Assembly (NCBI RefSeq): GCF_009498275.1
Contig: NZ_CP045643.1
Location: forward strand, 1,178,001-1,242,000
Reading direction: 5' to 3'
Source of the DNA: Streptomyces fagopyri
GTDB taxonomy: Bacteria > Actinomycetota > Actinomycetes > Streptomycetales > Streptomycetaceae
DNA length: 64,000 nucleotides
The translations under genes were made by a program, and so were the position numbers. How positions within the stretch are numbered: the stretch's first letter is position 1; each line of letters begins with the position of its first letter. Of this stretch, positions 26,163 through 34,717 are shown piece after piece. Under the pieces are notes generated by a model. That model was not told the DNA's origin, searched no databases, and was given only the letters and a program-made list of their open reading frames with translations.

Positions 26163-26166
26163 GGGG

Positions 26167-26703
26167 TCAGTCGATCCCCGGTACCCGGGCGCCGGAGGGG
26201 ACACCGGCGTCGAGGTAGGCGCGGTAGATCTCCGGCCAGGGCGCTCCGGCACCGGCGTGCGGACCCGGGGAGTGTCCACCGCGGGCCTTCGTGTCGAGGG
26301 CGGCGAGGCACACCTCCCAGCCTGCGCCGTTGCGGGCGGCGGTGTCCTCGGCGGCCAGCACGTCGGTGAGCGTCAGGTGCGTGCGCTTCTCGTCGAGGGC
26401 TTCCAGGTCGAAGCGCAGCTCGTCACCGCCCCAGTCGAAGGAGAGGTGCCGGGGCGGGTCGACGGCGAGGACGCGGCCCGTGGAGTCGGAGGTGTTCGGG
26501 TCGCCGCTGAACCTGATGGTGCCACCGGGGCGCAGCTCGATCTCCGCGCGGGACGGGAACCAGCCGGCCAGTTCCTCCGGGTCGGTCACGAACTGCCAGA
26601 CGCGGGCGATCGGGTGGTCGTAGGTACGGCTGAAGCGGACGGCGGGGCGGCCGTCGTCGAGGGTGAGGTACGTGCCGGTGAGGGCGGTGCGTTCGGCCGA
26701 CAT
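26167..26703 (-). CDS. SRPBCC/AHSA1 family protein
   Basis: This 178-residue helix-grip protein of the AHSA1 branch shows VRFSRTYDHPIARVWQFVTD, PEELAGWFPSRAEIELRPGG and GRVLAVDPPRHLSFDW, which line the hydrophobic pocket in this fold. The function is unknown; family members bind small ligands or chaperone partners. The ATG at 26703 lies six bases after the stop of the ArsR-type regulator, so the pair forms a two-gene unit. This regulator-AHSA1 pairing is frequent in actinomycetes. The C-terminus is Gly/Pro-rich and shows no motif. Confidence 0.88.
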   Translation of the reverse strand: MSAERTALTGTYLTLDDGRPAVRFSRTYDHPIARVWQFVTDPEELAGWFPSRAEIELRPGGTIRFSGDPNTSDSTGRVLAVDPPRHLSFDWGGDELRFDLEALDEKRTHLTLTDVLAAEDTAARNGAGWEVCLAALDTKARGGHSPGPHAGAGAPWPEIYRAYLDAGVPSGARVPGID

Positions 26704-26709
26704 GGTGGC

Positions 26710-27063
26710 TCAGTCCTTCGTGGAGGGGGTTTCGGGCTCGTCCGACGACTCCCCGGCCGCCTCGTCCAGACGGCGTCCGAGCCTGTCGAGGCTGTCGTTC
26801 CACAGCGTGCGGTAGGGGGCGAGCCAGGCGTCGAGCGCGGCGATCGGGGCCGGATCCAGCGCGTAGACGCGGCGCTGCGCGTCCTGGCTGACCCGGACCA
26901 GGCCCGCGTCCCGCAGCACCCGCAGGTGCTTCGAGGTGCTCGGCTGGCTCAGTCCGCAGGCCGCCACGATCTCTCCGACGGGGCGCGGGCCTTCCCGCAG
27001 CAGACCGACGATCGCGCGGCGGTGCGCGTCGGCGAGGGCGGTCCAGGGAGTGACGTCGGGCAT
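26710..27063 (-). CDS. ArsR-family winged-helix transcriptional regulator
   Basis: The 117-residue protein (ATG 27063) has a single winged helix-turn-helix: RRAIVGLLREGPRPVGEIV, then the recognition region CGLSQPSTSKHLRVLRDAGLV, then a wing ending RRVYALDP. Two of its Cys/His positions do not form the classical metal site CVC, so it is a non-metal ArsR member, as usual for AHSA1-linked regulators. A TTG nine bases upstream (27072) could extend it by three residues. It probably represses its own two-gene operon; its upstream region is shared with the DHA2 efflux gene. Confidence 0.88.
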   Translation of the reverse strand: MPDVTPWTALADAHRRAIVGLLREGPRPVGEIVAACGLSQPSTSKHLRVLRDAGLVRVSQDAQRRVYALDPAPIAALDAWLAPYRTLWNDSLDRLGRRLDEAAGESSDEPETPSTKD

Positions 27064-27161
27064 GCGTTTCAATATGCCGCTTCGGTTATATGCCGGTCAA
27101 GGCATACACGGATCCCACCCCGGGACTCACGGTGTGACGGGTACCTCACCCGACACCCATA

Positions 27162-27221
27162 GCGAAACGTTGCCGTTTCGCAGACGGTGCCTTACCGTCG
27201 ATGTGTACGAAACAGTTTCGT
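27162..27221. promoter_or_regulatory. Two GAAAC/GTTTC palindromic operators upstream of the DHA2 pump
   Basis: The first site is GCGAAAC (27162-27168) with GTTTCGC (27175-27181) and a 6-bp spacer. The second is ACGAAAC (27207-27213), A, GTTTCGT (27215-27221). Centres are about 42 bp apart, four helical turns. They lie 47-106 bp before the pump's ATG. Such sites are typical of TetR-family control of drug efflux genes. Confidence 0.75.
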
Positions 27222-27267
27222 TTATGTCTCCGTCACCCCGAACGACTTTCCCTGGAGTGGTTCTCCC

Positions 27268-28767
27268 ATGTCCCAGACCCTGACCGAAGGTGCCCGCAAG
27301 GGTTCCGTGGACTCACCGTCCGCGCCGTCGCCGAGGCGGTGGTGGATCCTCGCGATCATCGGCATCGCGCAGCTGATGGTGGTCCTCGACGCCACCATCG
27401 TGAACATCGCCCTGCCGTCCGCACAGGCGGGCCTCGGCTTCTCCGACGGCAACCGGCAGTGGATCGTCACGGCGTACTCACTGGCCTTCGCGTCCCTGCT
27501 GCTGCTCGGCGGACGCATCGCCGACCTCTTCGGGCGCAAGCCCGCCTTCCTGATCGGCGTCGCCGGATTCGCCGGCGCCTCCGTGCTCGGCGGCACCTCC
27601 ACCAGCTTCGGCATGCTGGTCACCGCGCGCGCCCTCCAGGGTGTGTTCGGCGCACTGCTCGCCCCCGCCGCGCTCTCCCTGCTGAACACGACGTTCACCG
27701 ACGCGAAGGAACGCGCCAAGGCCTTCAGCGTCTACGGCGCGATCGCCGGTGCCGGTGGCGCGGTCGGTCTGCTGCTCGGCGGTGTGCTGACCGACGCGCT
27801 CGACTGGCGCTGGACGCTGTTCGTCAACCTCGTCTTCGCGCTCGTCGCCTTCGCCGGCGGCTGGGTCCTGCTGAGCGCTCACCGGGACGCCGCGAACTCC
27901 AGGCTCGACCTGCCGGGGACGCTGCTCGTCTCCTCCGGCCTCTTCGCCCTGGTCTACGGATTCTCCAACGCCGAGACACACGACTGGAGTTCGCCGCTCA
28001 CCTGGGGCTTCCTGGCCGCCGGTGGCGTCCTGCTCAGCGCTTTCGCCCGGTGGCAGACCCGCGCGGAGCACCCCCTGCTGCCGATGCGCGTCCTGCTCGA
28101 CCGCGACCGCGCCGCCTCCTTCGTCACCGTGCTGATCACCGGTGCGGGCATGTTCGGTGTCTTCCTCTTCCTCACCTACTACCTCCAGCTGAACCTGGGC
28201 TTCAGCCCGACCAGGACCGGTGTCGCCTTCCTGCCGATGATGGCGGCCCTGATGATCATGGCTCAGGTGTCCACCACCGTCCTGGTGCCCCGCATCGGCC
28301 CGAAGATCATCATCCCGGCGGGCTTCGCCATCGCCGTCGCCGGAATGGCCTGGCTGACCGGCATCGGGGTCGGCTCGGACTTCTCCACCGCCGTGCTGCC
28401 CCAGCTGCTCCTGATCGGCTCGGGCCTCGGCATCGTGATGCCGCCCGCCATGTCGCTGGCCACCAGCGGGATCGCGGCCGAGGACGCGGGTGTCGCCTCC
28501 GCGACGGTCAACACGATGCAGCAGGTGGGCGGTTCGATCGGTACCGCGCTGCTGAACACGCTCGCCGCGAGCGCCGCGACCAGCTACCTGGCCGGCAAGG
28601 ACGCCACGGACAAGCTGGTCAGGGCGCAGTCGACGATCGAGAGCTACACCACCGCCTTCTGGTGGTCGGCGGGCTTCTTCGCCGCGGGCGCGGTCATCGC
28701 CTTCCTGCTCTACCGCCCCGGCGCCCAGCGGCAGGACCCGGACGCCGTGCGCGCCGTCCACATGTAG
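27268..28767 (+). CDS. DHA2-family MFS drug efflux transporter (EmrB/QacA type)
   Basis: The 499-residue protein has 14 predicted helices. Motif D1 (LDATIVNIALPSAQ) in helix 1 and motif A (GGRIADLFGRKPAF) between helices 2 and 3 mark DHA2 proton-drug antiporters. The ATG at 27268 is preceded by GGAG ten bases upstream; the longer frame from 27187 crosses the operators and is not credible. It is divergent from the ArsR regulator and preceded by two palindromic operators, indicating inducible expression. No TetR gene is adjacent, so the cognate repressor is elsewhere or is the ArsR protein. The substrate cannot be told. Confidence 0.92.
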   Translation: MSQTLTEGARKGSVDSPSAPSPRRWWILAIIGIAQLMVVLDATIVNIALPSAQAGLGFSDGNRQWIVTAYSLAFASLLLLGGRIADLFGRKPAFLIGVAGFAGASVLGGTSTSFGMLVTARALQGVFGALLAPAALSLLNTTFTDAKERAKAFSVYGAIAGAGGAVGLLLGGVLTDALDWRWTLFVNLVFALVAFAGGWVLLSAHRDAANSRLDLPGTLLVSSGLFALVYGFSNAETHDWSSPLTWGFLAAGGVLLSAFARWQTRAEHPLLPMRVLLDRDRAASFVTVLITGAGMFGVFLFLTYYLQLNLGFSPTRTGVAFLPMMAALMIMAQVSTTVLVPRIGPKIIIPAGFAIAVAGMAWLTGIGVGSDFSTAVLPQLLLIGSGLGIVMPPAMSLATSGIAAEDAGVASATVNTMQQVGGSIGTALLNTLAASAATSYLAGKDATDKLVRAQSTIESYTTAFWWSAGFFAAGAVIAFLLYRPGAQRQDPDAVRAVHM

Positions 28768-28778
28768 GACCCGTGTGA

Positions 28779-30359
28779 TCACCCCGGAACCGAGGGGCCG
28801 CCGTCCGCAGGGGGACGGCGGCCCCTCCTCCCGTTCCGCCGGCCGCCGGCCGGGACGGCCCGCCCGCTCTGCCCGGCGTTCGTGATCCGCTCCGCCGCGG
28901 GCCGGTACACGACGAGCGCGTGCCGCTCCTTCTCCAGCCTCAACCCCGTTGGGGCGGGGATGACTTCACCGTCGTACGCGAGCGTCCGCGTGCCACCGAG
29001 CCCCTCCAGCCCGACCCGGGGCACCGCCTCGGCGCGGTACACACGCGAGCGCCCGAGGGTGCCAGCGAGGGCGGAGACCACCAGCCGGGTGCGGGCGAGG
29101 CGGTGGGCACCGTCGATCAGTCGCAGATCGAGGAGTCCGTCGTCCAGGCGGGGCCGGAAGACCGGCGCGAAACCCTCCGGCTCATAGCGCCCGTTGCCCG
29201 CGAAGAGCAGCCACAGACGTCGGTCACGGCCGTTGACGCGCAGTTCGACGGGGGTCGCGGTGCGCAGGACCCGTACCAGGGCGATGGCCGCGGCGGTCCG
29301 CTTGCCCCAGTGATCCTCCAAGCCCTCGCGGATCCGGACGAGTTCGGGGTACAGGCCGATGCTGAAGGTGTTGAGGAACCGTACCTCGCGACCGGCTCCC
29401 GGCCTCGCCACGCCCAGGTCCACCCTCACCGCCTCACCGCGGCCGACCGCGCCGGCGGTGTCCTCGAAGCCTGGTACGCCCACGTCCTGGGCGAAGTGGT
29501 TGAGAGTGCCGCCGGGGAACACGGCCAGCGCCAGCCCGCGTTCGGCGGCCACCCGTGCGGCGGCGTTGACACTGCCGTCACCCCCGCACACCCCGAGCGC
29601 GCCGCCCGACTCCGTGGCTCTCGTGACCGCACGGTCGAGCAGCGCGGCGAAGTCGTCGTCCGGGCCGCGCTCGATCAGTTCGGCGGCGGGCAGCAGCTCG
29701 CGGAGCCGCTCGACCGGCGACGACTTCCCGGGATCGGCCGGCCCCGCCCCGCGGTTGACGAGGACCACGAGTCCCGTGCCGCGGGGCAGCGCCGGGGCGG
29801 ACACCGAGGGACGTTCGGGCTCCGGGAGCGCGGGACGCGGTGGCCACCAGCGGGTGGTGAGGGCGGCCGCCCCGACTCCGATCGCCACGCCGGCCAGCAC
29901 GTCACCGGGGTAGTGCACCCCCACGTACACCCGCGAGAAGGCGACCGCCGCGGCGAAGGGCGCGACCAGCGCGCCGTGTCCGGCCGACTCCAGCGCGACC
30001 GCGGTGGCGAAGGCCGCGGCCGAGGCGGAGTGCCCGGAGGGGAAGGAGGTGGTGTGCGGCTGGCGGGTCAGGCGCCTGATCGGCGGGACGAGGTCCAGCA
30101 GCGGGCGGGGCCTGCGGGTGCTCCACTTGGCCACGGTGTTGACGCTCAGCGAGGCCAGCGCGAGCGAGCCCAGACCCCGCAGCGCCGCCCGCCGTCCGGT
30201 GACACCGCCCGCGAGCGCGAGGCCGGCCGCCGCGCCGAGCCACAGCCGTCCGTGGTCGGCGCAGTGGCTCAGGCGTCTCAGCGCCGGATCCGCGCCGGGC
30301 AGCCGCGTCGCCGCCACACGCCGGAACAGCCGTCGGTCCGTCTCACCCAGAACACTCAT
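28779..30359 (-). CDS. PAP2 phosphatase / diacylglycerol kinase fusion protein
   Basis: The 526-residue protein has an N-terminal PAP2 membrane phosphatase (about 30-170) with KWSTRRPRP, FPSGHSAS and SRVYVGVHYPGD, the three motifs of type 2 phosphatidic acid phosphatases. The C-terminal lipid kinase domain (about 190-490) contains VLVNRGAGPADP, the catalytic loop GVCGGDGSVNAAA and VFPGGTLNHFA. It could interconvert diacylglycerol, phosphatidate or related isoprenoid or diacylglycerol pyrophosphates at the membrane. Such fusions are known in actinomycetes. The last 25 residues are basic and Gly-rich, and their codons lie in a strong terminator hairpin. Confidence 0.92.
   Translation of the reverse strand: MSVLGETDRRLFRRVAATRLPGADPALRRLSHCADHGRLWLGAAAGLALAGGVTGRRAALRGLGSLALASLSVNTVAKWSTRRPRPLLDLVPPIRRLTRQPHTTSFPSGHSASAAAFATAVALESAGHGALVAPFAAAVAFSRVYVGVHYPGDVLAGVAIGVGAAALTTRWWPPRPALPEPERPSVSAPALPRGTGLVVLVNRGAGPADPGKSSPVERLRELLPAAELIERGPDDDFAALLDRAVTRATESGGALGVCGGDGSVNAAARVAAERGLALAVFPGGTLNHFAQDVGVPGFEDTAGAVGRGEAVRVDLGVARPGAGREVRFLNTFSIGLYPELVRIREGLEDHWGKRTAAAIALVRVLRTATPVELRVNGRDRRLWLLFAGNGRYEPEGFAPVFRPRLDDGLLDLRLIDGAHRLARTRLVVSALAGTLGRSRVYRAEAVPRVGLEGLGGTRTLAYDGEVIPAPTGLRLEKERHALVVYRPAAERITNAGQSGRAVPAGGRRNGRRGRRPPADGGPSVPG
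28792..28827. terminator. 15-bp perfect hairpin, terminator inside the 3' end of the PAP2-kinase gene
   Basis: GAGGGGCCGCCGTCC (28792-28806) pairs exactly with its complement at 28813-28827 around GCAGGG. It lies 25 bp after the DHA2 pump stop on the plus strand and overlaps the last codons of the convergent PAP2-kinase gene. Confidence 0.8.
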
Positions 30360-30740
30360 GATCCAGGGCTACGGTATCGGGCCGGACCCGGCATCCCCGA
30401 AGACTCGTACCGGTGACCCCACTGCTCCGCGCGGCGCCTCCCGCGCGGGCGGCGCCGGCCGGACCCGGTGCGCGGGGCGGCCTCATCCACCGCTCAGGGC
30501 CGGGGCGCCGTCCGCGCGGCTTCCACCACCCGAAGTGCCGCCTCCGTGGACCGAGTACCGTACGGGAAAGCCGACTTGAGTCCTTCCGGGCGGACCCGGA
30601 ACATGCCGAGGGCCGACCGGAGGCCCCACTCCGCCCGGCCGACCCTCGGTGCGAGATCGCGCTGCGCTCCGCGACGGGGCTCGCACTCCCCAGCTACGCG
30701 CCCCGATCGATGCTCACGAAAAGCGCGCGATCCCGGTCTC
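30360..30740. other. Intergenic region downstream of the SSI gene; no gene seen
   Basis: The 381 bp hold no supported gene. A long imperfect stem (GTGCGAG 30649-30655 with CTCGCAC 30680-30686, plus inner ATCGCG/CGCGAC pairing) lies 55-90 bp after the SSI stop and may terminate it. The PAP2-kinase promoter should lie at the left end near 30360-30420. Confidence 0.4.
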
Positions 30741-31187
30741 TCAGAACGTGAAGACGGTCGTCCCGTAGGAGTTCTTCACGCACTCGTTCGCGAAGGTCCG
30801 TTCGTACGCGACCCGCTTGCCCTGCCAGACACCCGCGACCGTCACGACCACGGGATCGAACTGCTTCGTGCACAAGGCGCCGCCTCTGACCGACAGGGCG
30901 TCGAAGTCGCCTCCGGCTCCCCGGAGTTCGGCGCAGGCCTGGACGGCGGCGGGATGGGTGCCGGAGGCGGTCGGCGCGCAGTTCAGCGTGACCGCGCGTT
31001 CCGGTGTGGCGGTGTCGGCGCTCTGTCCGTGCCCCGTGGTGAGCACCAGGGCCGAGGGGGCGTACAGCCCGGCGGGGGCGAGGGCGGGGGCGTGGGCCGG
31101 GGTGGCGAGGGCGGACCCTCCGAGGGGCCCGCAGACGGCGGTGGCCGCGAGGGTGAGAGTCGCTGCCCAGCGCGCGGTGTTCGGCAT
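30741..31187 (-). CDS. SSI-family secreted serine protease inhibitor (Lys-Gln reactive site)
   Basis: The 148-residue precursor has a signal peptide of about 30 residues and a mature domain opening [14 protein letters not shown], the hallmark of Streptomyces subtilisin inhibitor proteins. Four Cys (LNCAP, ACAEL, LCTKQ, NECVK) can form the two conserved disulfides. The reactive loop reads CTKQFDP, giving Lys at P1 and Gln at P1', as in plasminostreptin, which predicts inhibition of trypsin- and plasmin-like as well as subtilisin-like proteases. ATG 31187 is chosen because GGAAGG lies nine bases upstream; an ATG at 31196 would abut that box. It may control the host's own extracellular proteases. 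Confidence 0.93.
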   Translation of the reverse strand: MPNTARWAATLTLAATAVCGPLGGSALATPAHAPALAPAGLYAPSALVLTTGHGQSADTATPERAVTLNCAPTASGTHPAAVQACAELRGAGGDFDALSVRGGALCTKQFDPVVVTVAGVWQGKRVAYERTFANECVKNSYGTTVFTF

Positions 31188-31537
31188 TGTGTGCATCCTT
31201 CCGCTCGGTTGAATGCGGCACCGGCTCGGTGTGTGTCGGTGCGGCGAGCGCGAGTCTGCCGAGTCCACACCGGAAACACACATCGACCCCACACGTTTCG
31301 GTAACTTTGAGTATTGAATCACTGGCGCGAAGTAACGAAGCTCGAACGTTCGAGCCCCACAACGGCACGGCCGTTGATCGCCCGGGGCACCTTCCTGGCC
31401 GGATTCACCCGGCTCCGCAATAGGCCTGAAACATTCCGCTCAGCGCTCCGCAGGGCCCCGCCCCGCCCTCTTCAGCCCACGGCGGACACCGCCCCGCATC
31501 CCTTGCGCATCCATCACGCCGGAGTAATCGTCATTAC
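31188..31537. other. Divergent intergenic region upstream of the SSI gene
   Basis: 350 bp. An unusually AT-rich stretch at 31297-31325 (GTAACTTTGAGTATTGAATC) is the likely SSI promoter region. A perfect 16-bp palindrome lies at 31340-31355. The remainder before the hypothetical gene at 31538 shows no further structure. Confidence 0.5.
31340..31355. promoter_or_regulatory. Perfect 16-bp palindrome GCTCGAACGTTCGAGC
   Basis: The sequence is self-complementary without mismatch or spacer and lies about 150 bp upstream of the SSI start, next to the AT-rich promoter-like stretch. It is a candidate binding site for a dimeric repressor; no regulator gene is adjacent. Confidence 0.5.
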
Positions 31538-32128
31538 ATGATTACCGCAGAGCAACGCGAGCAGGTGCGCGGCTGGTTCGCCGGCCGCCTTCCCGACGAT
31601 CTCTTCGAGAGCCTGACCGACGTGACCGTCGACCGCGAGGAGATCACCGTCGTCGGCCGCGTCCCGGAGCCAAGGCTCGCCGAGGGCGCCTCCGGCGCCG
31701 AGCGGGAGGCGGCCGTCAAAGCACGTGTCCAGGAGTTCCGTGAGCGCACCCGCGACGACCGGGTCGCGGTCGCGCGCGAGGCGGAGCACCGCTTCCGCAG
31801 GAAGGTGTCCTGGGGCGTGGAGTGCGGGGGCGAAAGCGCGCTGTTCACCCACGTCGCCGCACCCGTCATGACCCGGCTGCGCCAGCCCGAGCGCCAGGTG
31901 CTCGACACCCTCATCGCGGGCGGCGTGGCCCGCAGCCGCAGCGACGCGCTCGCCTGGTGCGTCCGCCTCGTCCAGCGCCACACCGACGACTGGCTGACGG
32001 AACTGCGCGACTCGCTCGAACACGTCGAGCGGGTCCGGGCCCAGGGACCGGACGCCGGCCCCAGGGACGCCGCGGCCGCCGGCACCGAAGCGGCACAGGA
32101 AGGGAGCCCTCAGGAGCGGGAGGAGTGA
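31538..32128 (+). CDS. Conserved hypothetical protein, Arg/Glu-rich
   Basis: The 196-residue cytoplasmic protein has no recognised domain. The N-terminal half has the pattern REQVRGWFAGRLPDDLFESL followed by a short beta segment (EEITVVGRVPEP). The middle contains FRRKVSWGVECGGESALFTH, and the helical part includes RQVLDTLIAGGVARSRSDAL followed by AWCVRLVQRHTDDWL. That last stretch resembles a ribbon-helix-helix-like or DNA-binding helical unit of the kind annotated only as conserved in Streptomyces. The C-terminal 30 residues are acidic and probably disordered. Coding bias is normal and the start is the first ATG after a CGGAG box. A small regulator is possible but unproven. Confidence 0.7.
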   Translation: MITAEQREQVRGWFAGRLPDDLFESLTDVTVDREEITVVGRVPEPRLAEGASGAEREAAVKARVQEFRERTRDDRVAVAREAEHRFRRKVSWGVECGGESALFTHVAAPVMTRLRQPERQVLDTLIAGGVARSRSDALAWCVRLVQRHTDDWLTELRDSLEHVERVRAQGPDAGPRDAAAAGTEAAQEGSPQEREE

Positions 32129-32372
32129 ACGGGGGGTGACGCCGTAGCGACGGACCGCTCACCACTGTGGAGGAATCGTCCCGCGGCGGCCCGGAAGGTG
32201 GATGATCCGTCCTCTGGTGTCCGTGTTCCGCGACACCTTAACGTCGGCACACCCCACGAGGACGGCCTCCGCTCACGCCGCACACCCCAGCGGCGACAAC
32301 CGGCCATCCCTCCCCCGGCGCCACCACGCGCTCCTCCGCCCGTCCGGGTACAGGTACTTCGCAGGAGCACTC

Positions 32373-33980
32373 TTGTCCGACAACTCTCCGACCGCCTCTC
32401 CGTCCGCCTCTCCGTCCCTCACCGAGGTCGAGACCTACGGTGTCGAACGGATCCCCGACGCGGACCGCAGCGCGTCCCCGCTCGACCTGTTCCGGGTCGC
32501 CTTCGGCGGCGCGAACACCTTCTCCACCTGTGTCCTCGGGGCCTTCCCCATCCTCTTCGGACTCTCCTTCTGGCAGGGGCTCGCGGCCACGCTCCTCGGC
32601 GTGGTGGTGGGCGCGCTGATCCTCTGCCCGATGGCGGTGTTCGGCCCGGTCAACGGCACGAACAACGCCGTAGCCTCGTCCGCGCACCTCGGGGTGCACG
32701 GCCGTGTGGTCGGCTCCTTCCTCTCCTTGCTCACCGCCATCGCCTTCTTCTCGATCTCGGTGTGGAGCTCCGGCGACGCCCTGGTCGGCGGCGCGCACCG
32801 GCTCTTCGGCCTGGAGCGCAGCAATCTGTCGTACGTCGTCGCGTACGCGCTGTTCGCCGGGCTGGTGCTCGCCGTGTGCGTCTACGGCTTCCGGTTCATG
32901 CTCTTCGTCAACAAGATCGCGGTGACCTCGGCGACGGTGCTCTTCCTGCTCGGCGCGGTCGCCTTCGCCGGTGACTTCGACCCCTCGTACGCGGGCGTCT
33001 TCACCGCCTCGGCGGACGCGGCCACCCAGTCGCTGTTCTGGCCGTCCTTCATCGGTTCGGCGCTGATCGTGCTGTCGAACCCGGTGTCCTTCGGCGCGTT
33101 CCTCGGCGACTGGGCGCGTTACATCCCGGCCGACGCGCCGCGCCGCAGGGTCGTCGGCGCCGCGTTCCTGTCGCAGATCGCGACCCTGCTGCCGTTCGTC
33201 TTCGGCCTCGCCACCGCGAGCATCATCGCGACGAAGGCTCCGAAGTACGTCGACCCGGGCGCCCCCGACTTCGTCGGCGGGCTGCTGGCCATCTCCCCGA
33301 GCTGGTTCTTCCTGCCGGTGTGTCTGCTCGCGCTGATCGGCGGCATGTCGACGGGCACGACCTCGCTGTACGGGACCGGGCTCGACTTCTCGTCGGTGTT
33401 CCCGCGGCTGTCGCGGGTCCAGGCGACCCTGGTGGTGGGGGTGCTGTCCATCGCCTTCATCTTCATCGGCCGCTTCGGTCTGAACCTCGTCCAGTCCATC
33501 TCCACGTTCGCCACGATGATCATCACCTGCACCACCCCGTGGATGGTCGTGATGATGCTGGGCTTCTACACCCGGCGCGGCTGGTACGACCCCGACGCGT
33601 TGCAGGTCTTCAACCGCCGCCAGCGCGGCGGCCGTTACTGGTTCTCCCACGGGTGGAACTGGCGGGGCATGACGTCGTGGTGGGTGGCCGCGGTGATCGG
33701 TGTGCTGTTCACCGACATCCCGGGGCAGTTCGTCGGACCGCTGGGCGACCTGGCGGGCGGCGTCGACATCAGTCTGCCGCTGTCGCTGGCCGTCGCCGCG
33801 GTGCTGTTCCTGACGCTGCTGCGGGTCTTCCCCGAGCCCCGGGCCGTGTACGGGCCGCGGGGCGCGCGACTGGCCCGTACGGTCGACGTCCCGGTCCCGG
33901 CCATCACCGGGCCCGGCGCGGAGACGGACGGCTCACGGCCGGACGGCTCGACGCCGGTCCTCGCCGCCGAGGGCAGCTGA
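32373..33980 (+). CDS. NCS1-family purine/cytosine-type permease
   Basis: This 535-residue transporter has 12 predicted helices. NCS1 features include FRVAFGGANTFSTCVLGAFP in helix 1, GPVNGTNNAVASSAHLGVHG and FLGDWARYIPAD. NCS1 proteins import nucleobases, hydantoins, allantoin or thiamine-like heterocycles with cations. TTG 32373 is chosen because AGGAG ends five bases before it and the protein then begins SDNSPTASPSASPS; the longer frame from 32202 is arginine-rich and atypical. It overlaps the cyclase-family hydrolase at TGATG, so uptake and ring opening are coupled. Confidence 0.88.
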   Translation: MSDNSPTASPSASPSLTEVETYGVERIPDADRSASPLDLFRVAFGGANTFSTCVLGAFPILFGLSFWQGLAATLLGVVVGALILCPMAVFGPVNGTNNAVASSAHLGVHGRVVGSFLSLLTAIAFFSISVWSSGDALVGGAHRLFGLERSNLSYVVAYALFAGLVLAVCVYGFRFMLFVNKIAVTSATVLFLLGAVAFAGDFDPSYAGVFTASADAATQSLFWPSFIGSALIVLSNPVSFGAFLGDWARYIPADAPRRRVVGAAFLSQIATLLPFVFGLATASIIATKAPKYVDPGAPDFVGGLLAISPSWFFLPVCLLALIGGMSTGTTSLYGTGLDFSSVFPRLSRVQATLVVGVLSIAFIFIGRFGLNLVQSISTFATMIITCTTPWMVVMMLGFYTRRGWYDPDALQVFNRRQRGGRYWFSHGWNWRGMTSWWVAAVIGVLFTDIPGQFVGPLGDLAGGVDISLPLSLAVAAVLFLTLLRVFPEPRAVYGPRGARLARTVDVPVPAITGPGAETDGSRPDGSTPVLAAEGS

Positions 33981-34693
33981 TGGACTCCTGGATCGATCTG
34001 TCCGTGCCCGTGGTCACCGGGATGCCCGTCTATCCCGGTGACCCGCGGGTCGAGGTGACCAGGGCGCTGACGGTCGCCGAGCACGGTGTCAACGTCCTGC
34101 GGCTGCACATGGGTTCGCAGTCGGGGACGCACGTGGACGCGCCGTACCACGTGGACGAGTCGTGGCCCGCGCTGGACGATCTGCCGCTGGAACGGTTCGC
34201 GGGTGCGGCCGTGGTGGCCGACGTCCGGGGTCTGGCGGCACGCGAGCCGATCACCCCGGACCACCTCGCGCCGGCGCTCGGTCTCCTCGGGCCGGGACCG
34301 GCCGGGATCCTGCTGCTGGCCACCGGGTGGTCGGCGCACTGGGGCACGGACCACTACGCGGCGCACCCCTGGCTCACGCCGGAGTCCGCCCAGGCCCTCG
34401 TCACCGCGGGCGTGCGCACCGTGGCCGTCGACGCCCTGAGCGTGGACCCCACGGGCGGGGCGGAGCTGCCCGCGCACCGTGTGCTGTGCGGCGCGGGTGG
34501 GGTCATCGCCGAGAACCTGACCGGACTCGACCGGCTCGCCGAGGCGCAGGCGGCGGGCCGGCCGGTCGAGGTCTTCCTGTTTCCGCTGCGCCTGCCGGGA
34601 GCGGACGGCGCACCGGTCCGGGCCGCGGCCCGCGTCGGTGACCCGGTCCAGGGGACCCGGCCGGGGGGCGGTTCACCTCAGCTACCGGGCTGA
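33980..34693 (+). CDS. Cyclase-family (arylformamidase/isatin-hydrolase-like) metal hydrolase
   Basis: The 237-residue protein of the cyclase family opens WIDLSVPVVTGMPVYPGDP and carries the signature SGTHVDAPYHVDE, whose His/Asp residues hold the catalytic metal (HxGTHxDxPxH type). Relatives include arylformamidase KynB and isatin hydrolase, which open amide bonds of small rings or N-formyl compounds. ATG 33980 overlaps the permease stop (TGATG). It probably acts on the imported heterocycle. The last 20 residues are disordered. Confidence 0.88.
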   Translation: MDSWIDLSVPVVTGMPVYPGDPRVEVTRALTVAEHGVNVLRLHMGSQSGTHVDAPYHVDESWPALDDLPLERFAGAAVVADVRGLAAREPITPDHLAPALGLLGPGPAGILLLATGWSAHWGTDHYAAHPWLTPESAQALVTAGVRTVAVDALSVDPTGGAELPAHRVLCGAGGVIAENLTGLDRLAEAQAAGRPVEVFLFPLRLPGADGAPVRAAARVGDPVQGTRPGGGSPQLPG

Positions 34694-34717
34694 CGGGTCT
34701 GAGCGGCGGGACCCGGC

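Noticed and set aside
32238..33650. Long minus-strand frame opposite the NCS1 permease
   Set aside because: Composition is Arg/Asp/Gly/Gln-rich and typical of antisense to high-GC membrane protein genes; no motif or start signal.
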